NCBI GenBank assembly: GCA_963556145.1
Contig: OY744461.1
Location: 9,461,228 to 9,525,227 of the forward strand
DNA length: 64,000 bases
Reading direction: 5' to 3'
Source: Hygrocybe punicea
Lineage: Eukaryota; Basidiomycota; Agaricomycetes; Agaricales; Hygrophoraceae
Shown here: positions 42,743 through 54,246 of the stretch, piece by piece
How the letters are laid out: every line of letters begins with the position of its first letter
How positions within the stretch are numbered: position 1 is the stretch's first letter
The notes under the pieces: model-generated
Told to the model about the DNA's origin: nothing
Seen by the model: the letters and a program-made list of their open reading frames with translations, nothing else
Databases searched by the model: none
Translations under genes and position numbers: made by a program

Positions 42743-42925
42743 CTTACTGTGGGACCTCCCAAAAGCTGACAGGGATGTCCGACCAAGACTGTGGGATGTC
42801 CCATAAGCTGACAGAGATGTCTCAGACAAGCTTGTTGGAGATTCCACAAGCCAGCAGGCATGTCTCAGACATGACTGTGGGATGTCCCACAAGCTGGCAG
42901 GGATGTCCCAACCAAGCTTCTGTGA
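42743..42925. repeat. 43-bp tandem repeat, four copies
   Basis: ACTGTGGGATGTCCCACAAG followed by CTGACAGGGATGTC is repeated about four times with drift. It contains the small palindrome GGGATGTCCC. Related GGGACATCCC-like pieces recur at 43570-43690. Confidence 0.75.
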
Positions 42926-44466
42926 GATGTCTTCTTACTTTAAGCCTAAGTCCACTTTCCTCAAGAAGCACTCCAATCTTAACATAGATATATAACTAAA
43001 ACATTAGATCTCTCCTCTGCATCTGCATCCCAGTTAGCCATTATATGCACAGCTAATAATGTAATAACCACTGATATCCTAATCAAATCCTCTTCATAAT
43101 ACACCTGTCTAATTTTCAGTTCAGCCCCTCCTCTGCATATGTAGCCCTTCTTCTCTTTGTCTATTATACATGCTCTGCTCACTCACTCCCCTATAAGCTT
43201 CAGCTTGCCATATGAATAAGAGATTGGTTTACTAGAAGCACACACCCCTCTTTTCCATCTCATTACCCAACATCTCCAGCACTTTTTCCCCCCACTCCTT
43301 CCATCTTTATATATAAAAACAACTACTTTATCTTCACTCCTTATAACTGACCCCAAAGGACAATCAGCTCCCTGACACTTGATAGATATCTTCATGATTC
43401 TTGGCTATAAGGTGTATTTGATCAACTGTTGTCCTACTTGGATTGCTATGATTTCTTATATTACAATCTTATACTATGTTATTGTGCCCATGGTACCTAT
43501 AGTGGCCATGACAAGGCCTTAAAATTTACAACTAGACACCATCATCACTCTGAGTTTTCCATTCAATACCTAGGGATGGGACATCTCAAATGCCCCCAGA
43601 CACCTCCTCTGCCAGGGATGTCCCACATATTGTCCCAGGGACAATGGAACATCCCAAACAATTGTTCCAGGGACAATGGTTTATCCCAGGGTGGACCAGT
43701 GCTTTTACCAACATGTAGATGGTTCAGTACTAGGGTAGAGATGTAACTAGTTGTTCAGGATCAGTGTTAGCCTGAAGTGTGGAATTCCAAACATTGTTAG
43801 TTGGTTACATACTGGCCTCATGCAGATCAGGAACTACCTCTATAAAATGGTCACCTTGGTCAATTTGATCCTACAGTAGCTTCCCAGTATTACACTACAT
43901 CATACCTATGGCACCTTGCATGCCATGGCCAACTTCACCACTCATGGTTGAATTTGAACCACTGCATCATTATTGGATTTGCAAGGAAAATCTCACTGGT
44001 CACATCCAGGACAGATTTCTTAATGCACTCATGGAACATTGTCAGGAAATAGATGGCACGATACATTGACTATGGAAGGTACAGAGGGTGCAAAACAGCT
44101 GCATTTTTATCAACTATAATTAGAACTCCGGGGCTTCTGAGGCTGCCAGATTTGGTCCAAAAGCGGCTGTGACAAAGCGGCATGTGTCGGGTTACATCGG
44201 TCATGTCGGGTCACGTCACGTCACGTCACGTCGGGTTGCGTTGGGTTACATCGGGTTCGAATGCGAGTTGAATAGAGGCATCGGGTTCGTCCGGATTCGT
44301 GATATATCAAGGATACGGACTCAGAGGGACGTCGACCCTCTACAACGCTACCCAAGGTTTATAATCGGCGCATGAGGTCTTGGGGAGGGGTAATGTGTAT
44401 GGTCTGTTGCAACTACCAAGAGACTTGAATATTTTGTCATTCAAGTAGCATATTGGCTTGCACCTT
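42926..44466. other. no supported gene
   Basis: Only short frames occur. A GTCAC repeat lies at 44212-44235 within a TCGGGTT-rich patch (44185-44290). Confidence 0.4.
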
Positions 44467-44728
44467 TCATAAGATGAGGTCTTTGGTGTCCACCTTCTCG
44501 AGGCTTCCATATTGAGCCCATTTTACTATTGCATTCTTCAAGTCATCCACATCATTATTACGATTGATAATGACTTTGATAGGGCCATGATCACCTTCAA
44601 TAAAGCAATGCAACATATAGGATGTATCACCCATGGTTGGCTTCAAAGATTCGGCACCCATGATTGGGTAATCAGAGTTTAAACTTGATATTGCTGCAAT
44701 TCTCTCATCTTGAGTTGGCAACTCTGCC
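44467..44728 (-). pseudogene. Crinkler-type ubiquitin-like header fragment, broken
   Basis: From ATG 44728 the frame reads a CRN header-like domain: a hydrophobic strand YMLHCFIEG, then VKVII-like strands and DVDDLKNAI, ending DLIL. CRN headers normally end in a Leu-Trp-Lys motif at an exon edge, as in both headers of the CRN gene at 51686. Here TGA (44469-44467) sits where the Trp codon is expected, and AAG and a GT follow directly. No C-terminal effector domain is visible downstream. It looks like a nonsense-mutated, truncated member of the family. Confidence 0.5.
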
Positions 44729-44939
44729 ATTCCAATTTTTCGACTCAACCTCAACCTACACAAAGTTCGAGCTCTGAAATTAACTCTCACTTCTCATTAT
44801 GGATGGCCACAACTTTGGGAATAAGTGGATGTTGATGATGTGGAGCATGTAATCGACATGTAGTTGCCTGTTTGGGTAAGGCCATCATCTCCAACAATGT
44901 TTTTTTTTACACCAGATCCTTCCACGACTGAATTAGCAA

Positions 44940-45058
44940 AGCCAGTATATTATGACAGGTACCTTTTTACTGTTGCCATGCTGAACAAACATCTTTTAAA
45001 GAACTATGATTAAATGTAAACCTGAGAGTTTTGCCAGAGGTACTCCCCCCATAATATC
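44940..45058. other. short spacer upstream of the 7-TM gene
   Basis: Probably holds the promoter and 5' UTR of the 7-TM gene. I see no clear TATA box. Confidence 0.3.
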
Positions 45059-46225
45059 ATGGCATTCAATGTTGACCAAGCATACTTCATAGCTTTTGCC
45101 ATGGAGGCTATGTTGTGGGGTTAGTGAACTCGTTCTCGCTCCTGTTCTGCCTGTCATAGCTAAATGTGTACCTCACAGGCAGCTATTGTTTGGTGTTTTT
45201 CACCACAGTCCAGATCTTATTTAGACCTTGACAGTGCAACAAGATTCTTGTTGCAGCAATGATAGCCCTCTTCGTGCTTTGCACTACACACTATGCAGTC
45301 ATTTTCGCTTATGTTTACCAAGGCTTGGTGAGGTCCCTCATTTTGGCTTTGATCAATATTAGTCTAAGGTTTTATCTTGCAGATGATGAAACACTTTGGG
45401 ATTGGCGATGAAGACCACATGCTCGTCGGCGCTGCTTTACTGAATTTTATTATTGACTGGCTTGGCCAATTGATACTGGTAAGATACACCATATATTTGT
45501 TGGTGTCTGCAGCATTCACCACTGCTTGTAGATATATTGCTGTTGGTTTGTCTGGTATAAATGCTTTAGCATCATTTTACTCCCTCTCCTTTTGTCACTC
45601 ATTTTGTTATGTATGTTGCACATCATAATTGAGGTCATCATATTATTGCTCAATCTTCCCTTAGTGTGTGGTATATCAGCCCTTGCTCCAGCCCTTAAAA
45701 ACCCCAACACCTTACCCACTGATGGCGGCCAAGGCCAAACTATAACGCATTTGGTCTATCTTGCCATTGGAGTGCACATTGGTACCAATATTCTACTGAT
45801 GGGTCTGATCAGCAGTTGCATCTGGTACATCTCTTGCCGATCATCCGAACACTGCCTTTCAGATTGGATGCATGATGCTGTTGCAATGATCATTGAATCT
45901 GGAGCATTGGTCACCACCACTCAGGACATTCTCTCTGTCTTGGTCTTGAATGGTCACCCCGCACAAAATATTTTGTTCTCCATAGCCACCCAAGTTTATG
46001 TTTGTGTACTTTGTCTCTCCTTACAAATTTGATTATGACTGTTGAGCTTGACAGGGTATCATGCCAACCATCATCCTTCTCCATGTTGGATTGGGAAGGG
46101 CCATCAATATGTTACGGATCGCTTCTGCAGCGGGCTCCGGCAACAATCAACTTAACAGGGGATCAGCTTCCAGAGGGGAGAACAGCAGCTTTCATTGTTG
46201 CTTACAGCTGAGACAACACTGCTAA
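45059..46225 (+). pseudogene. basidiomycete-type 7-TM membrane protein gene with an internal stop
   Basis: Five exons join in phase: 45059-45119, 45179-45327, 45383-45478, 45532-45993 and 46055-46225, with introns of 53-61 nt, giving 312 codons before the terminal stop. The product has about seven hydrophobic segments, an IESGAL motif in the sixth region and GIMPTIILLHVGLG near the end. This layout is common in Agaricomycete integral membrane proteins of unknown role. Codon TGA at 45229-45231, in the first cytoplasmic loop, interrupts the frame just after FRP. All other junctions are intact, so inactivation is recent, or readthrough or a sequence error applies. Confidence 0.65.
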
Positions 46226-48419
46226 GAAGGGGGGGTCAAGGTCTAATGTCATTGCGAGCCGTGGGGGTTACCCAAGATAAGGGGGTCTGCCCCAAGAACC
46301 AGACTAAACGTAAGGAAAGGAAAAGAAGAAAAAGTCCGAACCAACAACAAGAACAGTATATATAGTGACTGGTCTTGAGGGGAGGTAAATAGAAATACAA
46401 CCATGAAGCTACAACATGTCCAACTACACCATGTTTTCACCATGAGGCGGACATGAGGCGTCCTCATGTCGATGTTCTCGCGATCCAACTGGAGGCCCGG
46501 GTGTCATTGAGGAATAGAGGGGGTCCAGATGACTCGGATGATTTGTCATCAGATCATGTGATGTGCAGAATTGCCTATTCGGGGTCTACACTTGCTGTAA
46601 CAGGCAAGTGCACAGTCTGGCAAGTGCATTGCACGGTCGGGTCAAAGATGGGTATCGTCCAGTGTAGGATTGGTGATGAGAGTGTCTTGAGGTAGTGGGG
46701 ACATAGCGACAAGGTCGGTATAAAGGAAAACAAAGGAATGTATGGAGGGAAAACCAACTAGGATGGTGGGGTAGTCAAGGTCAGACATGTGAACAGCATA
46801 AGCTGTACCGGATGATGACGTCTGTGTCGATGACGTATCGAGGAGCAATGTCTTGTCCTGTCTGTGGAACGACACGGTCCACCTGATGCTTGTATTCGTC
46901 CAAGAAAGGGTATTGTTGTAAACGAGTGTGGGAGGTATCAAGATTATAGATGGAAAAGGATAAATGAACGTGGGTCCAGGTTTCGAGTCATGGCATGAGT
47001 GACAAGCTGTGGGAATAAGATGTCGGGTGCTGCAATGAAGCGATGTCGTGTGAACAATATGTGATAGGGGTTGGTTCACTGTTTGGGAAGTCGTATGGTT
47101 TGTGGTCGAAGTCCAAAAGAATGTGCTTCGGCAATGGTCGGATTAGAGAGAACAGTGAAATGTCTTGTGATCGGGGATTGTTCAGGGTTCGCATGCAGGT
47201 GAGAATGTCGTCAGATTATCAGGGAGGATAATGGTAGGCACAGGGTATGAATATGGAAACCAAATATCTGGGAATGGCAATTGTCAATTATGTGGTGAGA
47301 TATTGTTGAGGTGGAAGTCAGAAGTATCAATGGTGGAAGGGTTTCGGTGCCGATGCCAAAGATAGATCATAACAAAGTAGAAACCGATCAGGAAGGTGAT
47401 GGCAATGCTGCCAATAACAATAACGGTAATGAGCTGTGTCGGGAGTACAGCCATTGTGTATCGGTTTGTCGTGGGATGAAGTCAACAATATGTCAGGGCA
47501 AGGGAAAAGACAATAGCGATGATGTCTGTTGGCAAGGAGACTATTCGGGTACAGCAAGGCAATGTGGGGATGTGTCCATGGTCGGTCTGGATTGTTCTAG
47601 AAGAAAAGAGAACAAGGACAAGAAGAAACAACGATGTCCAAAAGAAGACAAAAGGTAAAAGGAAACAAAAAAGGAAGGTGTGATAAAGTGGAATTGTCAT
47701 CGGAGTTGTGGAGTTGAAAAATGTAACACAATACTACTATATATAACATGACCACAATCAAATTCGCTGCACAGGGAAAGGTTACCAGGGAGTGAAATGG
47801 TGTCTTGCTTGATCCATCTACTTCTACTTCTTTCTCAGCGAACAATTTTGAGACAGAAGTCTAATATAATTATTAAATAGTTGAATTTTTCTTCCACTTT
47901 TTGCACTCAACCATAGTCTTGCAAGCAGATTATGAGGTTGGACTGAGATGTCTGGGTCAGAGCATCAAATTCGATATTCTGTATGTAATGTGATAATTAG
48001 CACCTCATTCATCTCCTGTGAAAGCCACGCAAAGCCGAAATAAGACAAGTGTAATCTACTGATGTGGACAAAGAATAGGATTTCTGTATGCCTGATAACC
48101 CATCCTTTTATGTTCACCTACTTGCTCTGTTTCCAAAAATGTTGGGGTCCCATTCATCTATCATTAGTTAATAGTTAATAGTTTACTGCACAGGTCAACG
48201 TACCAAATTTATATCTGCTTGGAGATCGCAAGAGCATGTATGAAGATCTAATGGTGAGTCCCAAGCCAACCGTCCTTGTCCAAGTCTGTCGCCATTGATT
48301 ATAAAAATCTCCTGACAAGTAAAAGGTAGACATACCAAGTTTCATGTCACTCACCATTTGCAAAATTGCACAAGCACTTGCCATCGAATACAGGTTGGAA
48401 GAGTGCAACTAATCTAAGT
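46226..48419. other. no recognised gene; long but broken minus-strand frames
   Basis: Minus-strand frames at 47194-46988 and 47079-46642 could be parts of one decayed reading frame because they stay similar in style across a frame change. I cannot name a family. A hydrophobic minus-strand segment near 47690-47600 would be one membrane span if it is coding. Confidence 0.3.
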
Positions 48420-49030
48420 ACTTGGCAACATCCTTGAAGAAAGGTTTGCAGCTCAAATGTACTGTGTAGCTGGTGAAGGACTCTGGCAGTAGTCCAATGT
48501 CCACAAAGTCAATGAGGCACATCTCCCTATTTGTGTCGACGAAGAAGTTGCTCTTGTTCATGTCAGACTGGGTGAAGACAAGCGGCTCACAGCCGAAACT
48601 GATCTTTAGTCTGCCAACCTCCGGAATGAATTCACGAGCCTAAGTTTCAAGCCACATATGTAAAGCGGTCAGTGATTGTGCTGGGAAAGTACAAAAGCAT
48701 ATAAACACACCTTGTTCACATACCTTTCCAGAGCCGCCATACTCGAGAAAGGCAGAGGTGCCTAAACATGTTAGAATAATTTATGGTGGGCACAACTGCC
48801 TCCCACAGGGCTGATCATCATGATATCAGGAGGAATGGGAAGACAATGAAGCCACTGAAGAGCCTCAGCTACTTTTTGGGGGGCACTCCTGGCTGGGCTG
48901 GGATCAGTATCGATGTATTCCATGACAAGGTACGTCATCTTGTGTTCGGGGGTGAAGTAGTTGTAAACCTTCGGAACTCATGGGGCACTGTCATCACTGA
49001 CTGTCTTTTTGTAGACATACTGCTGTGTCT
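48420..49030 (-). pseudogene. APH-like kinase domain remnant
   Basis: Three minus-strand pieces line up as an aminoglycoside-phosphotransferase/kinase-like fold common in basidiomycetes. VPKVYNYFTPEHK and TYLVMEYID come from about 49000-48900, a helix with QWLHCLPIPPD from about 48860, and after a likely intron VFTQSDMNKSNFFVD and MCLIDFVDIG from about 48600-48520. The usual catalytic HxD is replaced by QSD, with the downstream Asn and the metal-binding Asp kept. A stop lies just before VPKV and another after the middle exon. The N-terminal lobe is not found, so I call it a remnant. Confidence 0.5.
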
Positions 49031-49523
49031 TGTATTGGGGGTACAGAGAAACATGGCATTCATACTCAATGAAATACAACTTGAGGACTACGCATTGTCT
49101 GAAGTTGTGATCCCACGAGTTCAGGTTTTTGCCATGTTCTTCAGAGCTTATTAATAATGATTGCTTCCTGTTGAGTGGTGCATAGTGACATTGCAAACTC
49201 TGTAACACATTAAGTAGAACCACAGTAGGATTGCCATTGTTTTCATGGCTGGGCAAACTATGTAGCTTCTGGACGCCTCTGTTACAGCGGAGAAACAAAG
49301 CGATGAAGCATCTCCTTCGCTGAAAATGATGGGGTTCCGGTCAACATTGGAACAACAGCGCTGCCGAGTATTATGGATCCCGATTTTGACCATCAAGAAT
49401 GGGTCTGTCAACACCACAGAAGAAGAAATTTAACATTGCCATTGTGGTAAGACAGATCGAAACATACTGAGATAGAAAACATATCCCTTGAATGCGTCCC
49501 AATCAACATTGTTGAGGTCAAGA

Positions 49524-50430
49524 TCAGTCCTCTGTGAGCTGTTTGGGGCTGGCAGTGAGGGAAATGGGAGGGGCATGGAAGACGTAGCCGAGCATGCACT
49601 GGCTTAGCGTGCTCCAGTGATTGGTAATGTCACCATGGAAGTCGTTCACGTCCAACATCTTCTGCCTTGCACTTGCCTGGTAGTCCTCTTGCACTCTAGT
49701 TCTCCTGGCCTTCCTGCCCTCAATGGCCTCCCCCAAATTATCAAGCTCCCTCTGGTGCATCCTGACAAAGATGAGCTCGCACCCGATTTCGACCATCATG
49801 CCCTCAAGGGTGTTGGTGTATGCTTTGCTGCTGAGGATGACAATATCTACACGACACTGGCTGGGGTTCTTATGAGAATAGAGCTGTTTAGAGTGTGCAG
49901 GCTGCGGGAGAGCGACGTGGTGGGCGGTCAGAAGAAAGATCCTCTTGCTCTGGCTGCTCTTGCCGAGGAATAGGGCATCGGTGCCTTCAAAGTGAAGAGT
50001 GGCTTTGGAAGCGATCTGAATGCTGAGATAGGGAGTGAAGGGGTACTGGATATCGGTGATGGGGTATTTGGAGAGGTTGTGTTCAAGAAGCTGCAAGCCA
50101 CTAGACTGGATGTAGAGAGACTCCCTGAAGGCGATCTTGATGCCAGGGAAGTCAGGGTTGGCTAGAAACTTCTTGCAGCTGATGGCTGCAGCCTAGATGT
50201 CCTCAAGGGACAGAGACCTAGGTACAACACCAATCCAGAGGTAGACTGGACCAGCATCCCCCTTTCCCTCCTTGGCAAAGTGGAGAGGGTCTATGGTTGA
50301 CCAGATGACTCCAATGGAATTGAGGAATTGGTAGACTTCTATTGTGCAGCATGGGCCACACATCTTGGAGAGGGTGGTTAAAAACTGGCCACCCTTGGGC
50401 ACCTTGGCCTAGGGCCCAGCCACTCGTCAC
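49524..50430 (-). pseudogene. trypsin-like-fold family protein, broken by stops
   Basis: The frame 50096-49524 has FEGTDALFLG and FLLTAHHVALP, the His-containing strand of a trypsin-like fold, then a helical region. I recall this arrangement from an Agaricomycete family of unknown function. The same reading continues upstream through a TAG at 50193-50195, with PVYLWIGVVPRSLSLED before it and AFRESLYIQSSG after it. A further break lies near 50410 (TAG in GPAKV context). At least one nonsense codon therefore splits an otherwise continuous protein. Confidence 0.5.
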
Positions 50431-50756
50431 CGGTTCGGTAAATGCAGATGGTTAGTAGAAAGGCTGTAGAAGTCAGAGACAACCCCAGGGTAGGACTGAG
50501 AGGGGATGTCTCTCAGGATGTACTTGGCAAGATGGAGGTTGCCCAAAGTGGTGGAGAGACAAGACAGGTTCCAGTTGTGTTTGTTATCAGATGAGGCCAA
50601 GTATCAAGCCGGTTTAGAAGCTCTGTGATAATAAAAGTGCACTCAGATGATATTACAGATCTAACTATATACCAGCCAACGGTGACGGCAAGGGATCACC
50701 TACACAATCTTGCAGAAACTACAGCGTCTGGCTCAGATTTGAGCAAGTGTTCTTAT
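50431..50756. other. spacer, nothing recognised
   Basis: I see no gene or repeat in this stretch. Confidence 0.4.
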
Positions 50757-51503
50757 TTATTGGTCTGTGAAGGACATAAGTGAAGGACCCCCGGTACACT
50801 TATCAACCAAACAACTTCTCTTGTGACTAGTAAAGGTAATACTTGAGCAAAGGTCGGCAGAGGACTCAAAAGTACTTACAAGGGGAGTAAGTTGAGAGTG
50901 AAATCCAGCGAAGTTGAAGTCAAATAGTTCCCCTTCTGTTGAAATTTTACCTCCAACCCAGGCCTCTGCAATTCCCCAGGAACGATGCGAGCATGGGTAC
51001 GCAAACCCTTCCTCCGAGACGACAGTTACGACACGGGGATCCTCGAGTCCAAGATTTCTCCCATCCCCAACAAACTCCCCTTCATACTGCGGCGGTATCT
51101 CAACGGACGATGAGTGATCTCCTTCCACATCGTGACAGTCAATTTGAAAAGCGAGGAGAAGGATTTCCAACTTGGATCTCATGATCTGTTTCAAGTTTGC
51201 GGAGTTGGCTTGAAACCAGGACATCTTGAAGGGGAAGAAGGGCGAGAGCTCGAAGTCAAGTCTCATATGCGTCAAAGATGGGAAATTCGGTTGTTGCAAG
51301 GCCGTAGCGGGGTTAACAAAGATCGTGAGATGGGTAAGCCAAGGGAAATCGGAATTTCGAAGGGAGACGCCCGCCAGTACAGACAGCTCCACTACTGTCC
51401 TCAATTCTGGGTGATATAAACAAGATGATTCGGGGACATGAGCTCGTAGTCGAGAACGACAGGTACCGCAGGACTGCATTTGGGTTAACTCGTCGCCAGA
51501 CAA
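50757..51503 (-). CDS. hypothetical protein, partial, leucine-rich F-box-like tail
   Basis: An open frame of about 248 codons lacks a good ATG near its start (the track begins at a TTG). An AG acceptor near 51530 suggests a missing upstream exon. Segments such as FPWLTHLTIF and FPSLTHMRLDFEL have the spacing of leucine-rich repeats found in basidiomycete F-box-like proteins. No F-box is visible. The gene is divergent from the CRN-like gene, 182 bp away, and could share its promoter region. The assignment is weak. Confidence 0.4.
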   Translation of the reverse strand: MSGDELTQMQSCGTCRSRLRAHVPESSCLYHPELRTVVELSVLAGVSLRNSDFPWLTHLTIFVNPATALQQPNFPSLTHMRLDFELSPFFPFKMSWFQANSANLKQIMRSKLEILLLAFQIDCHDVEGDHSSSVEIPPQYEGEFVGDGRNLGLEDPRVVTVVSEEGFAYPCSHRSWGIAEAWVGGKISTEGELFDFNFAGFHSQLTPLVSTFESSADLCSSITFTSHKRSCLVDKCTGGPSLMSFTDQ

Positions 51504-51685
51504 GTTGTCTTCGGGAGAACATTCGCATTTGTCCCACTATTCAGAGGTCAATGCAAGGAGCATGATGACTGGGAGATCTACGTACGTTCAGACCATCGCT
51601 ATGGGACAAGAACGAGTGAGTCATTGTAATGTAAGCCGTTATCCAAGAACGAATACAACCGCACCGCCACGCCCAGCGCTCATCA

Positions 51686-54064
51686 ATGCCGTCAAACAAT
51701 CCAACCCGCACAGTCACTCTCTTCTGTTGGATTCTCGACGTGTCTAATCAGTCGTTCTCCATTTCCATCGAGGATACTCGGACGGTGGACGACCTGAAGA
51801 ACGCGATCTTGAAGAAGAACCCAGCTGCCTTTGCCAATGTCGATGCCTTTGAACTCACACTCTGGCAGGTATTTAGTTTCTTCCGTTTTGATCGAGTTCA
51901 TAGCTACATTCCCGCTTTCGCAAGGAATCTATCACGATCGACAAGAGCCTCAAGAAGAAAGTGAACCAACGCCCGTTTCTCGACGATGACGCGTTGCTAG
52001 AGACAGATATTTTGTCGGACATTTTCCATCCTGAACCCACGAAGAAAACTCTCCACATTGTCGTACGATCTCCGCGCGTTGGTGAGTGCCCACCTTCTGT
52101 TCCATAGCTCATCGTGGTTCATTCGGTTTCTCATGCAGGCTCGTCTGTGCCACAATCAAGCATCTTCACACTGAATTGCTGGGTACTCCTTGAGGGGGCG
52201 GATCGCGTGTTTCCTGTTGAAATCGCCAAGGAAAAGTCTGTGGGCGCACTCAAGGATGCCATCAAGGACAAGAATAAGCCTGATTTTGATCATATTCCCG
52301 CTAACAGGCTTACTCTTTGGAAGGTGAGTGTACGGATAGGGTCTCAGATGTCGCGGCTCATATCTTTGGGCAGGTTTCCATCCCTCCGGAAGATCGTCAG
52401 ACGGTACTCGAAGGATGTGAAGACGCTGACAAGATAAACGGTGCTCAGAAACTGGACCCTACCGATGTGCTGTCAGAAATATTTCCCAACCCTGCATTCA
52501 AACATCTTCATATCATAGTGAAGTGTCCCGATCCAGAGAAGGAAGCAATAGAAGAGGAGAGGAGAGATCAAATCAGTGCTTTGCATAAAAGTGCGCACGT
52601 TTTCTTCTTTCTCTCTCCGTCCTCGATAAACACCATTCACAAGGGTTTCAAAACGTCATCTTGTGCATTTTGAAAGCGTTAGCTCCCGCTGACTCAGCAA
52701 AGTCATCCAAGTACACGAAATCCCAGATCAATTACTCCATCTACGACGGCCGCTACAAGGCGGACAAGCCCAGGACGAGTGTCTCACTTCCTGTTCAATT
52801 GTTTCACCCCGCTTTCGGACATTTCTTGGATGATATGAAAAAGAATGTTCCTGTTCCCGATGACATTATCCGCCAAACTACGGAGTACATGAAAGCTGCA
52901 TCGGCGATCTATGAAACTGAGGCCAAACGCCGAGTGGTGCTGACGCCGCTTCTTTGCCGTATTCTTGGTGTCGACATACAAATGATACGGAACGAAGACG
53001 AAACGAATCCGGACGGCATCGTGGAAGTGGTGAAAAACGAGGCGCGCTCCCTGCTCCTTCTGAAGGAAGATAAAAATGAATTCGGAGACGGTGGCTCGGA
53101 TCCATCAACACAAGCTGGCTTGTCTGCAGGCCGTTGTTGGGCTCAGTCCAGGGTATGCGAGTCCATGATTCATTGCATTTCCTTCTTACTTTTCATTCCT
53201 TAGTTTAAAATGCTTCGAAACGCTACTGGCTGTCCCACATTTCTCATAGCCAGCGCGGGTCCGTGGATCGCGATCCTTGGTGCAGTTATCACGGACGCCG
53301 TGATTGTTCAACGTCTGACCGACTGTGTTTGGGTCGGATTAGACTCTGTTCTAAATGAACCTCACATCGCCCACGTCGCGAGAATTTTTCATGCTCTAAA
53401 GGCAAGTCTGGAAAAACTCAACTCCTATTACGATGGTCTGCATCCGATCGGCGATCTTCCTGCTGATTCACGTTACTTCCCTTCAATCACGGCTTACCCT
53501 CACAATGATGGACTCGTTGAGTTTGAATACATTGGCTTTTTGGAAAACAGTCTCGACTGCACCACTCTTCGGGCACGGACGAAGGCAGGTCAGGACATCG
53601 TTGTGAAATTTGTTGAGCGCTATGGGGAAAAGGCGCACCGCTTGCTGGCGGATGCTGGTTTAGCACCGAAACTCCTCTATTGCGGATCACCACGATTCAA
53701 GAGTGATCAACCGTCTTATCAGTCTATTTCCTTGGCTGTTATGGAGTACGTTGATGGAGAAACACTTGCCGTGGCAAAGCCGAAAATGAAACAAGGAACA
53801 ATAGAAACCGTGCGGTCCGGAGTCCAGTGCGCCCTCAAACTGTTGCACAAACATGGATTGGTGTTTGGCGATCTCCGTCTACCGAACATCCTGGTTACAA
53901 AGGATGGTTACGTCAAGCTGATTGATTTCAACTGGGCGGGAGAAGATGGCCAAGCTAAGTATCCACCTCTAATGTCGCAGGAAATTAGTTGGCCGGAGGG
54001 CGTTATGGCGATGGCTGTGATGAGGCGACAACATGACATAGCAATGTTACAAAAACTATTTTGA
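51686..54064 (+). CDS. Crinkler (CRN)-like protein: two headers, nuclease-like and kinase-like domains
   Basis: Six exons fit in phase: 51686-51868, 51925-52081, 52139-52323, 52374-52590, 52677-53152 and 53204-54064, total 2079 nt or 692 residues with no stop. Two ubiquitin-like CRN headers occur in tandem (about residues 8-62 and 118-176). Each ends in a Leu-Trp motif exactly at an exon edge. Residues about 250-480 contain EVVKNE followed by GGSDPSTQAG and CPTFLIASAGP, which resembles the PD-(D/E)xK nuclease-type domain of CRN proteins. The C-terminal third is kinase-like: VMEYVDGETL, HGLVFGDLRLPNILV (catalytic Asp present) and LIDFNWAG in place of DFG. CRN proteins are predicted effectors or conflict proteins acting in host or rival nuclei. 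No signal peptide is visible. Confidence 0.75.
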
Positions 54065-54246
54065 ACTTGAAACCGAAGGTCCAATTGTAGTGTTTGAAAT
54101 CATTCATCTCCAGTAATATGTGGTGAAAACTGAAATGTGTTATGGGAATGATTGTGAAGTAAAGAATAGTGAGGGATCTGAGGTGTGAAGTTTAAGTGAA
54201 GTATGAACAGGGCTTGCGCATTTCGCCCATGTTTGTATTTTGAACT
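54065..54246. other. 3' flank of the CRN-like gene
   Basis: An AT-rich 3' UTR-like spacer without a gene. The 80-bp array begins at its end. Confidence 0.4.
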
